13,512 bases of DNA from Mytilinidion resinicola (lineage: Eukaryota > Ascomycota > Dothideomycetes > Mytilinidiales > Mytilinidiaceae). The stretch is from the NCBI RefSeq assembly GCF_010093595.1, contig NW_022985467.1, forward strand, positions 438,109 to 451,620, read 5' to 3'. The stretch's first letter is position 1. The number at the start of each line of letters is the position of its first letter. Shown piece by piece: positions 1 to 9,119 of the stretch. The notes under the pieces are model-generated. The model was not told the DNA's origin. It was given only the letters and a program-made list of their open reading frames with translations, and did no database searches. A program made the position numbers and the translations under genes.

Positions 1-207
1 GTAATAAGACCGGCGAGTGGTTCTTAGGAAACCCCACGCAATACAAAATGTGAATCTTGCCACGACGTAGATTACATAGGAAGCTTACTCCTCTTCCCCT
101 ACAGCCTCTGAGCATTCACAATCTTAATCTGCTATCTCCGCGGCCGCCATTCGCTACAGAGCGCTTTCCAGCATGTCTCAGCGATGGTAATTGGCGTACC
201 CAGCTAA

Positions 208-480
208 AGCTATCGCGGGATTTCAGAGGCACGGAGACGCCACGCTACCACCTCACACTTCCTTGACTCCTTCCGCCCTTCCCCGACTGGCCCCATAGAT
301 ACACTCACAGCGATTATTGAGAGCTGGGACTCCGATACGGCCGAGCTCCACCTTGATACGATTCCTGGCAAGCGTCCGTGGCAAAATTGTGGATAGTGGT
401 TCGAGAAGCGAGCATTAGCACCAGATGCGTTGTCCCAGAAAGCTATAACGCGGGTCAAATCTGGATGTTCGGGAGTGAAG
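208..480 (+). pseudogene. possible degraded coding fragment, unknown family
   Basis: One plus-strand frame runs from about 208 to 480 with a single interruption, a TAG at 394-396, and then stops at a TGA at 481-483. The frame holds protein-like stretches such as IIESWDSDTAELHLDTIPGK (about 304-363), followed after the TAG by WFEKRALAPDAL. There is no ATG at its left end and a TAA lies just before it at 205-207, so it could only be an internal piece of a gene. The opposite strand is also fairly open here (210-458), which weakens the case: GC-balanced sequence can stay open by chance. I do not recognise a family. The TAG could derive from CAG or TGG by a C-to-T change. It could equally be ordinary intergenic sequence. 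Confidence 0.25.
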
Positions 481-483
481 TGA

Positions 484-1067
484 CCCGTATTTGCGCAGTG
501 CTTATGTCTTAATAGAGGTCAGCCAGCCTTCTGGTGATAAAGAGTCGAGACTTAGAGTTAATGCGTGGCACGGAGGGCGTTAAATTGCGGCACAATAGGT
601 ACTATATTAATATATCTGGTTGCGCCCGACTATATATATATACTTTCACCCGCCGCTCTTTGCCTTATACTTCCCGCGAGGCAAAGCTTTTTTTGCCTGC
701 ATCAGCCTGCACTATAAGGCCCTTTTATTAGCGTCTTTCTACTTGTCTGTTTCTGCACTTGCATAACTAAACTATTAGGAAGTTGAAGATAGCTATAGGG
801 GTAATAGGGAGATCTTCAAATAAGTATGAAATTCTAAGCCTCGGTTTCCTCGCCCTAACATCTTCACAGCAAAATTCGAATTTCTCAATCCGTTACTATT
901 AAGACAGGACAATCCCACGAAGCCACGTGAACAACGGAGATCTGGTCAAAAGGTACTTCCCCTCCCTCCGATAATACTCTTGGGCATCCGGTACTCTCGG
1001 GCATCCCTAATTACAGAACCGATGCTTTAACAGAAGCTTATAGAGACACAGACAGCAATCCCGGACC
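484..1067. other. intergenic, AT-rich upstream region of the zinc-finger gene
   Basis: No convincing gene is seen. The stretch 590-860 is rich in TA steps, including an alternating TA run near 632-641, and may be mildly RIP-mutated. Closer to the next start codon the composition returns to normal. A pyrimidine-rich stretch (956-970), a short direct repeat (975-1006) and a weak TATA-like CTTATAGA (1036-1043) precede the ATG at 1068, so the last hundred bases are the likely promoter. Confidence 0.5.
975..1006. repeat. 15-bp imperfect direct repeat upstream of the zinc-finger gene
   Basis: TACTCTTGGGCATCC (975-989) is repeated as TACTCTCGGGCATCC (992-1006) with one T/C difference and a 17-bp offset. 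It lies 62-93 bases before the ATG at 1068. A pair of near-identical sites in a promoter could be binding sites for a regulator, possibly the encoded factor itself, but that is inference from position only. Confidence 0.55.
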
Positions 1068-1676
1068 ATGAACCGCTATTTGTCGTCCGCCGTGGGCACC
1101 CATAGTGGGCCGGCCGGCTCGCCGCGCTTCTACTGCTCCGAGTGCAGTCGCGGCTACAGCGCCATCGGGAAGCTGAACCGCTATTGCAAGAACCACTCGA
1201 GCAGCAACAAGCACGTGTGTCGCTTCTGCCAGACCGGCTTCAAGCGCAAAGACCTGTTGGACCGCCATCTGCAGATCCATAAGCGGGGCTCGTCGCGTAG
1301 GGCCTCGAAGCCGTGCAGGGACAGCCGCCCCTGTGTGCGGTGCTCGCAGCGGAGGGTCAGGTGCGATCGCATGATCCCTTGCAGCGGATGCGCGCGCGGC
1401 AACCACAGCTGCCAGTACCCCGGTCGCGATCGCGCGCTATCAGATGCCACAACTAATGCCACAACCAGGTTGCTCCCTAGCCGCTCTATTCCACCTCCGA
1501 AGAGCTTGTTTAGCATGCCTAATAATGCCCCCTCCACCAGCCCTTTTGCTATTAGCGCCTCCCCAAACCTAAATACTACCACTGCTAGCCACGTCCCGCC
1601 CAACCTGGCCTTGCCGCCGTGGAGTGGCAACCTCCGGTCCCAGGACACCGACCCAGGCCGGGATAATTACTCCTAG
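1068..1676 (+). CDS. C2H2 + Zn2Cys6 zinc-finger transcription factor, 5' part of a broken gene
   Basis: The 202-residue product is a fungal DNA-binding protein with two zinc-finger classes in series. Finger 1 (residues 23-43) has C23, C26 and H43, but the expected first histidine is Y39. Finger 2 (51-71) is complete: C51, C54, H67, H71. A full binuclear cluster follows at 89-115, C-x2-C-x6-C-x5-C-x2-C-x6-C (C89, C92, C99, C105, C108, C115). Residues 120-202 are a Ser/Pro/Thr/Asn-rich linker. The ATG has an A at -3. Fungal regulators of this type are usually several hundred residues longer, and the same frame continues past the TAG at 1674 into a coiled coil, so this is very probably the front half of a RIP-damaged gene. 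The DNA-binding half is GC-rich at third positions; from about 1435 the composition shifts. The product, if made, would be nuclear; its targets are unknown. Confidence 0.8.
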   Translation: MNRYLSSAVGTHSGPAGSPRFYCSECSRGYSAIGKLNRYCKNHSSSNKHVCRFCQTGFKRKDLLDRHLQIHKRGSSRRASKPCRDSRPCVRCSQRRVRCDRMIPCSGCARGNHSCQYPGRDRALSDATTNATTRLLPSRSIPPPKSLFSMPNNAPSTSPFAISASPNLNTTTASHVPPNLALPPWSGNLRSQDTDPGRDNYS

Positions 1677-2237
1677 CTCTTGCCAGAGACAACAACTACA
1701 CTCCTAGGTTCTGGAATAGCTATAATATAGCAGTTATCGGAGCCTTTAGATGCGGTAATAGCCCCTGTAGTATACTTAGATAAGCTATAAACTATAAGAG
1801 ACGTCCGCAGTTTTTCTATAATAGAACCTACTCCAGTAGTTAAGACTAAAGCGCTCTTCCTAATCTAGCAAAGCACGGTCTATAATACTAGTTACGCCGA
1901 CTGTAAGACAAAACTTAGCAGGCTATATACAGATATCTAATTCTCTTCCGCAGGGACCCTTTTATAAGAGAACGTGGGGCTGCAGGAAAAGATCGCGAGG
2001 CTGCTACAAAAGATTATAAGGCTGCTGTAAGAGAACGCAAGGGTGCAAGAGAAAGCAGGACTGCAAGAAATCGCGAGGCTGCGGGAAAAGAACGCGAGGC
2101 TGAAAGAGAAAATTGCGCGGGACTGCTAGCTAAATAGAACTTTAAGAAACAGCAAGGATACTACTATTAAGCTAGAGCCGGATAAGCTGCTATACCTATC
2201 CAGACTACTAGAACTTTCTAGAGCTAACCTATAATAA
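1677..2237 (+). pseudogene. RIP-damaged 3' continuation of the zinc-finger gene (coiled coil)
   Basis: Reading on in the frame of the 1068 start gives coherent protein interrupted by stops at 1728, 1788, 1866, 1938, 1965, 2028, 2127, 2232 and 2235, in addition to 1674. All ten are TAA or TAG and none is TGA, as expected when RIP turns CAA, CAG or TGG into stops. Between 1962 and 2126 the frame encodes a heptad-type coiled coil with recurring units such as LQEKIARL and LREKNARLKEKIARD, a plausible dimerisation segment behind a Zn2Cys6 domain. CpA and TpG are still common here and decline to the right, so damage increases towards the repeat block. Beyond about 2237 stops are too dense to follow. 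Alternatives are that the coil belongs to another gene, or that the whole gene is part of a repeat family. Confidence 0.6.
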
Positions 2238-3820
2238 GGTTCTAATTCTATAGTATAACTATAGTGTTTTTCCGGTTCTTCCGCCGCTTTATACTAGTTC
2301 TAGCCCTATACTAACTTTAAAATAGATAGCAATTATTATTATATAATAATATTCTATAAGAAGGATTCTATACTAAGGATACTAAGGATATATAAAAACT
2401 GCGGATACTAGGATTTATTTTATGCGCTACCTAATGCGCAGGTCTAAGTAAATACGGGTTCAGTTCTAGTATAATAGTATATTTCTCGGGCTGCTAAGTT
2501 TAAAAACAGTTTATAGTTATAGCTAATCTAGAATTAGGGGTAGATATTAAAGGCCCTGTCTAACTTCTATTTTCCTATACTCTAGCGGGCTTAAGTAGCT
2601 ATTAGATAAATAAGGTATTAATTCCAGTTGTAAACAAGTTAATTATATAGTATTAGTAAGCCCCTAAAGTTATCTTAGTAGGCGGCTTATATAGTAACTT
2701 AATAGTAACTAGTCTATAAATAGTAATTTAACTTATAGCCGTTTATTTATCCTACTTAAGTTTAATTACTTATAGAAAAATGCTTCTAAAGCTATAATAC
2801 GCTAAATATGCTATTTTAGGCTAGTATACTTATTAGGCGAGCCTATGCCTAGCTTTAGCGCAAGGCGCGTATATTATCCTTTTTTACTACTCTTTTATAC
2901 TATTTTACGCCGGCGGCCTCTATAATAATAGAGCACTAAGCTTTGCTTTATTTTATAAAAAGGTATTATTTAACTTCCTAATATATAATATTCCTGTACC
3001 TTCTAAATAACTACCGCTTATCTAACTAATATAATACCGTAGGTAATAGTGCGGAGAAATAGTAGTCTATTTTATAGAAATGCGATAATTGCTTTTCGCG
3101 GCTAAAGAACCCTACTTATTATTTTTCTATTATACTAGAAACTAACTTAGGGTTCTAATACGCTTCCTATAATTCTATATTAGTATAAGAAAGAGGATAT
3201 TATATTAAGTAGTTACACCTAACGCGGCTAATAGGTTCTTTATTATTACTTTACCGGCTCTTATTCTATTCTTACTAGTTGCGTTTCTACACGTTTTTTT
3301 ATATCTTCCTGCGCCCTAAGTTCTTAGGTATTAGTTAAACCGCTAAACTGTCTAACTAATCTCCTTCTATTTTACCTCTAAACCTCTAGTTTATATTTTA
3401 CTCCTAATTTAAAAGTAGATTAGCAGTCTCCGGACTAATAGACCTCTATAATAGCGGGGAAAATAACTTTATATAAGCTTATAGTGCTTAAAAATAGTAG
3501 TATTAGGAAGATAGCTTTAACTATTTAGGTAGGCCCCTTTACACCCGTTATATATTAACTACTAATTATATTCCTAGATATATCTAAACTGCTTTTATAA
3601 AAACAGAGACTATAACCTAACTATTAAGGACTTATACTATAAGTAAGTGCAGATTAATTAATAGTTATATATATTAGAAGTGCTTAATACTATAGGTTAA
3701 GAAAAATATATTACGCTGTAAAACTAGTAGATATAAAATAGTAAGGGCTTTATGCTAGTATATAGTATTTTATCCCGGTTGTTCTTTACCCGCATTTAAA
3801 AATTTTACTACTAAATCTAA

Positions 3821-4140
3821 CAGGTTAAGGAATTATTACTATCCGGATCTCTAATATACCCTAGCTTACTGCTAGGTGCAATATTAAATAGCTCTGGTTT
3901 CGGCTTAGCTCCTGTTATACTAGTAGGCAATAAATATAATAGAGTAATAGAGCGCGAAGTGTTTATAAAGGAAGGCAGTATACTTGCCTATAAGCTAGAA
4001 TATAACTTTATAAAGGCTTTTGCAAAGAACTATATAAATATTAAAAAGGCCTTTTATAATATTATCCGGCAACTAAGGCGGTAAAAGCAGTAAGGGCGGT
4101 AAAAGTAGTAAAAGCAAAGGTAAAGGCAGTAATTATAAAA
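3821..4140 (+). other. longest recovered open stretch in the RIP block, with basic tail
   Basis: The plus frame starting at 3821 is open for 87 codons to 4081. It is followed by a low-complexity tract (about 4080-4135) of repeated GGTAAA/AGTAAA-like units. In the same frame that tract is full of TAA/TAG codons next to AAG, CAG and AGG; with those stops taken as former glutamines it is a Gln/Lys/Arg-rich tail, while in another frame it reads as a Gly/Ser/Lys run. An open run of this length is not statistically remarkable in so much sequence, so this is only a candidate transposon protein remnant. Confidence 0.2.
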
Positions 4141-5440
4141 GTTTTCTAGTAGTAAACAAACTAATACAACGCCTAGGTGCGTTATATTATAGCATCTGCA
4201 ATAGTTTATTACTATATAGAATATATAAAAGGTGTCTACTTTACTATTTTTCTTTATAGGTATTAGCCTTAGATATAGGCTTAGTTCTTATTTACTTTAT
4301 AAATTAAGTATTTCTTTTTACTTATATATAATTTTCAGTTTTATAGTTATAAAAAGTATAAAAGTAGAGGAGGCAGATCTAACTATAGCTAAAGTGCGAC
4401 CGTAGATATAGCCCGCCTGTTAATATTAGTAACTATACGCGATATTATCTCTACTTAGAACGAGGATAGGCAGGCGTATTAATAAATACCGATAAAATAC
4501 ATCTATAGGTTGTCCGACTCTAACTATAGTATATACGTTCTTTAGCAGAAGCGTATATTACCTTTATTAAAACTTAGATTAGGGCCTATATTAGTTCTTA
4601 TTATATTTATAGTAGGCTTAGTACTTAAGGTACTTACTAAACCCTATTTTCGGCCCTAAAAACTAGACTAGCTTAAGCTTATTATATAATTAAAAGGATA
4701 TATAGGTTCGGGGTACTAGAAAGCGTTATTAGCTTTAATACCAGCTAGTAAGTATTAGTATATACGTTCTGCAGGTCCGATAGATCTAAACTACTAATAC
4801 TAGTAAGTAGCTGTATATTTTTTAGAATCCTCGGATTGCGACAGCGTGTAGTTTAGCGATATCTTTTCAACTTAGCAAGGAAATATTAAGTAATCCGGCA
4901 TGCGGTTTAATAATATATCTTTAAATTAGTAAGGAAGCTTTAAGTAACCGGCCGTTAATATAGTAAATAAGGTAGGTTTATAATAGCTTAAGCGTTTTTT
5001 TAGTCTAGCTTTCTTAACGCTTATTTAGTTAACTAGATCTTTAATAAGTTATCCTAAAATACCGCTAGTAGTTAAAATCCGCTAGAATAGCTAAGCCTCT
5101 ATCTTTTTAATATAGGTAGGGACGTTTTATTTAATTAGGGTGGCTCTAAGTATTAATATTTGCGTAAACCTAAAAGTTATAGTTTAAGTATCTAGTAATT
5201 ATAAATAAGATAAAGGGCTACTTTAGAGGCGGGCAGGGAGCAGCGCCTTTTTAGTATATAGCTTACTATATCCTATATAGTAGTTAGAGGTTAGCGCTAA
5301 TAGTTCTATAATAGATAAGTTAGGGCCTTTAAAAGGGTTTAACTAATAATATAGTCTAATAGGAAATCTTTACTACTAAGCTTACTACTATACTGCTTAG
5401 CTAGAGATATTATATAAGCAGTAGCTTAGTATATTATAAG

Positions 5441-6050
5441 AATACAACTATATTAGTGCAGTATAGGGGTGCAGTATAGTAGAGTTAGAAGAGTTGCTTA
5501 ACCGTAAAGGTAGTAGGGTTTTACGTAGTAGTATAGTAGCCGGACGCACTAACCTAATATAGGCTTAGTATAGAATAGTATTAGTATGCTACTAGTAGAG
5601 GAAAAAGGCCCGCTATAAGCTAAAAGAATAAGGTATTCCTAATTTAAGCCTAATAGGAGAATTATAAAAATAGGAGAATTATAAAAATAGAAGAACTATA
5701 TAATTAAAAGGATTATGCGAATAGAAGGTTTATAAAAGTAGGAGGTTCGTAAAAGCGGGAGTAGCGACTAGTAATAAGTTCGAAGATCCGTGTATAGAAT
5801 AGATTATATAATAAACCGAGCTTACCCTATAAAGCTAGTCGAAAGTTAGAACGCCCTGCTAACTAGCAGCAACACGCTAGCCTAACTTAGCAGTGCACCT
5901 TACGAACTCTAGGAGGTTGTAAAACGTGCTGCTAGTATATAGGAGAAAAACCACGTAATATTATAAGCTGGCTTAGCAGCTTATATAAAAATACGACTAT
6001 ATTAGTACGGCGCAGGGGTGTAGTATAGTAGAGTTAGTAGAGTCGCCTAA
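5441..6050 (+). repeat. 60-bp direct repeat pair inside the RIP block
   Basis: Copy A at 5441-5501 and copy B at 5990-6050 align base for base over about 60 bp, sharing TATTAGT, GGGGTG, AGTATAGTAGAGTTAG and other runs. Most differences are C/T or G/A, for example ACTATATTAGTACGGCGCAG against ACTATATTAGTGCAGTATAG. Similarity resumes further right (A about 5553-5592, B about 6059-6100) after an insertion of about 40 bp in copy A. The copies lie 549 bp apart. They could be degraded LTR ends or an old tandem duplication. Confidence 0.6.
5656..5774 (+). repeat. 17-bp minisatellite, about seven copies
   Basis: Seven successive 17-bp units can be laid out without gaps. The first two are identical (GGAGAATTATAAAAATA); later ones drift, for example GAAGGTTTATAAAAGTA and GGAGGTTCGTAAAAGCG. 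The period is not a multiple of three, so it is non-coding. Much of the variation is G/A or C/T, consistent with RIP acting on an older, more uniform array. Confidence 0.7.
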
Positions 6051-6310
6051 TAACGCTCTAACGCAGGCTTAGCGCGGAATATTATCGGTTTGCGCTAGGC
6101 GCCGCTCCGCGCTTGTTCCTTAATCCTTTAATAAAGCTGTCCGGCCTTAACTCCGCCTAAATTCCGCGCTAGGCTTTGCGGCTTTTAGCAAAAGCACTTT
6201 TAATTATGCGAGCCCTTCTAGAATCCCTTAGATTCTCTATTTTTAGGACGCTTTTTAATTATTTAGGCTATCGGGCCAGCAGTTAAACGCCTATTAGCTA
6301 GCTCCCTAAC

Positions 6311-6340
6311 TATAGTAAGCTATAGCAAGCCGCAGCGAGC
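6311..6340 (+). repeat. 10-bp tandem repeat, three copies
   Basis: TATAGTAAGC, TATAGCAAGC and CGCAGCGAGC follow one another directly. The first two differ by one T/C change, the third more. Weaker copies (CGGAGCTAGG, CGGCAGCCTA) may follow to 6360. Confidence 0.45.
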
Positions 6341-6531
6341 CGGAGCTAGGCGGCAGCCTATATTACTATTATAATAGTCCGCGCCGGAACTTATAAAAAG
6401 CCCTCTATTATCGCCGGCTCTAACTTTTAGGTTCCTAAGCTAGTATAAAACTATACTAAATATATAACTTAGCTTAAAAATTATAGAGTAGCGTGCCCTG
6501 TACTATAAATATATACTATTTCTAGTAAGTG

Positions 6532-6543
6532 TTTTTTTTTTTT
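6532..6543 (-). other. 12-T homopolymer, possible minus-strand poly(A) remnant
   Basis: Twelve T in a row at the left edge of the second RIP-mutated half. On the minus strand this is a poly(A) run, where the 3' end of a LINE-type retrotransposon occupying 6544-9080 would lie. No reverse-transcriptase motif could be read, so the link is inference. Confidence 0.25.
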
Positions 6544-9119
6544 AGAGCTGGGCGGCTTCCGGTTATTCTAGGTCGGATATTGGCGCAATAATAGACTTCT
6601 TTTTAGCTAGCTTTTTACGGGAGGGGTATACTATAATAGAGGAACGCTGTAAAAGTAATAGATAGTTTCTAGGCTATAAAAATATAGCTGTAATTTAAGG
6701 GTCGCGTTGTAAAGCCAGAGTATAGATTAGCTAGAATAAGAATATAAAGGTGCGCATAATTTTAAGAGTATATAAAAATAAGTTGTATTTATTTTGCCTA
6801 ATACTCCTTAGATTCGTATTTAAAGGAAAAATTATAGCGGCGGAACCTAAGTATTAACTCTGCTAAGTTACGCTGTTATATTCTATACTGCAGAAAGCTT
6901 TTCTCTAATCTAACCTCTAGGCTTAGTTCCGTCTAGACTAGAACTTAGATAAGCAGTGCATTCTTTATAAAGCGTTTACTGCGTATATTTATAAAACTAA
7001 TATACTTTCTACTGCGTTTTATAGCTATAATAACTGTATTTTTAGAAGCTGTGTTTATTATTAAGATAATTATATTTCCGGCAGGTACTACTTCTGCTAG
7101 AGCTTATTATTATCCTAGTATTTAAGTGTAGGCTAATATACTAACCTAAGTAATTAGATAAAGCCTTTTTAATTAAAGATATATAAATATATAACTTATA
7201 ATAGTGCAATTAAATCTTAGTGCCGAAAGCTTATAGCAGAGATAAAGTATAAGATATCTAACTAGCTAATATAGTATAAAAGGACCGCCGCGGCTAATAA
7301 TAATATAAATACCTAAGAAGAATTTCTCTAAAAAAATAAAGCAGTTTATATAACTTTCTATCCTGGACGGCCAAGGCTATAGTATAGATCCCTGCGCTGT
7401 CCAGCGCTAACTAGGCTTAGCTTACTATAGAACTGCCTAAGCTTAAGGTAACTAAAATATTATCTCCTAACTTATTATTGCTACCTAAGTCCCGCAGCTA
7501 TTTATACTCCTAAATATTGTAATCCTTAATTCGTCTCCCTTTAAATAAGGCCTATATAAAGATATTTTATATTGCTATTTAAGAGACTTTTTCTAATATA
7601 TTAGCCTAAATAACATTTATATTTATATAAAAAGATAGTAATAGTATTACTGGCGGATAAAAGACTCTACTAGGATATATAAAAATACTAGTATCTTTAA
7701 AAAACCTTCTACTTTTTAATCGCTAATTCTAATAGCTATAACTTAAGTTATATTAATAAGCCGCATGCAACTAGGCTTTAATTACAGTATTATAAACTTA
7801 TATAACCCCGAAAGGCGGCTATAGGCTAAGTAGTAGATTTAGGTAACTTTCTGCATCTATTTTAGTAAGGTAAAGAAAATATAGTTTATCTTTACAGCGT
7901 ATTATCTATTAACCCTTATTATTTAGTATAATATAGGTTTTATTATAAAGGTTTAGTAAGTCTATAAATAACTATAGAGACTATATCTAGACTGCTACTT
8001 TAGGAGAAGTTAGTAGTAAATTATTAAAAAGTCTAATAATTTTTAGTAATAGTCCGGTAATTGCTAAACCTAGCTATAAAGGCCCTAGGTTTAGCCTGCG
8101 GATTACTATTATTTTAATAACAATCTCCTATTAATTATATTTATTAATTAAAGGGATAATTTTATTAGTAACCGGATATAGCTACTTACTAGCAATATTA
8201 TACTTTATATTAGGTTCCTAAAATATCCCGTATAAAGCAGAAAATATTATATAAAGTATATAGCTTAAAGCTATATAGTATAGCAGATGCTTTTTATAGA
8301 TAAGTAGTCTAGAGTCCTCTAATACTAGTGCAGAACTAAATAGTAGTAGCAGAAATAGATAAGGTAGCTTAATAGCGGCTCCGAATCTATTCTACTTAGG
8401 AAGAGTTAAAGCTGTAGCAAAGGCGGTAAAAAATTAATTCTTAAGCTAATATTATATAGAAAAGTTATAGAGGTACTAAAAAGCTTTGCTTAAAAATAGA
8501 GGTAATAATAGCAAACATATTAATAGAGGTGCCGGTAAGGATCTATAAACCTTAAAAGTAAGGCTTTAGTTAAGGTGTATTAACTATAAAGGATAATATA
8601 AGCTATTAAAGCGCTTTATATTTACTCTCTATTTATAACCCGTTGTAAGAACTGCTGCCTACTAGCGTGCTTCTATATTATTAACTCCTCTAACTAAGAT
8701 AGTAAAAGTGCTGTTTTCGGATAAAATTAAATCGCAATATTCTGCTATTAGGGCTATTTTATCTATATATAACAGTTCCTCTTCTAGTAATATCCCTTAT
8801 AATTTAACTAGTCGAGCGGATAAAATATATACCTATTCTAAAACTAGTATAGCAAGGTAATTAGCATAATTAAAGTCTTCGTTATATTTAGACCTAAGCC
8901 CTTTCTAGTTACGTATAAAAGACTTTATAAAAAGATAGCGTACTAGATATAAGGTGCTAATTAAGATTCTTTAAGTAGGTAAAGTCTTTACTATTAACTT
9001 AAGATTACAGGTATTTAGAGTATTAATAGCCTATTATAATCCTTCTTCTAGAAATAAATATCTATTCTCCTTAATTTTAAGGACGTCTAGGTGGTTAGGT
9101 ATTGCCGGAGTTTAATACA

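Larger units (their letters stand above)
5850..6550. other. less mutated, CpG-richer zone between two RIP-mutated halves
   Basis: CpA and TpG reappear (for example around 5866-5910) and CpG is common at 6060-6370. The zone holds a TATAAAA at 6392-6398 followed by CCCTCTATTATCGCCGG, a 10-bp tandem repeat at 6311-6340 and a 12-T run at 6532-6543. This mixture fits a promoter/LTR-like or inter-element segment, but no matching second LTR was found in the window. Confidence 0.4.
2150..9080. mobile_element. RIP-mutated AT-rich block, presumed dead transposons
   Basis: About 7 kb of TA-rich sequence in which CpA and TpG are nearly absent while CpG remains; for example 7921-7980 contains neither CA nor TG. 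No start-to-stop reading frame of even 60 codons is present on either strand. RIP acts on duplicated DNA longer than a few hundred bases, so the block most likely holds inactivated transposons. I could not recognise a reverse transcriptase, integrase or transposase motif. The right edge (about 9080-9120) is abrupt; the left edge is graded through the zinc-finger gene. The less uniform zone at 5400-6550 may separate two elements, about 2200-5400 and 6550-9080. The family is unknown. Confidence 0.7.

Noticed and set aside
57..458. 69-codon plus frame and 82-codon minus frame
   Set aside because: Overlapping frames in different phases with no domain; a third frame (208-480) reads better and was kept at low confidence.
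534..731. 65-codon plus frame
   Set aside because: TA-rich upstream region, no recognisable protein features, no family resemblance.
1038..1648. Two long minus-strand frames opposite the zinc-finger gene
   Set aside because: They are shadows of the GC-rich plus-strand gene, which has clear zinc-finger spacing; the minus products have no domain.
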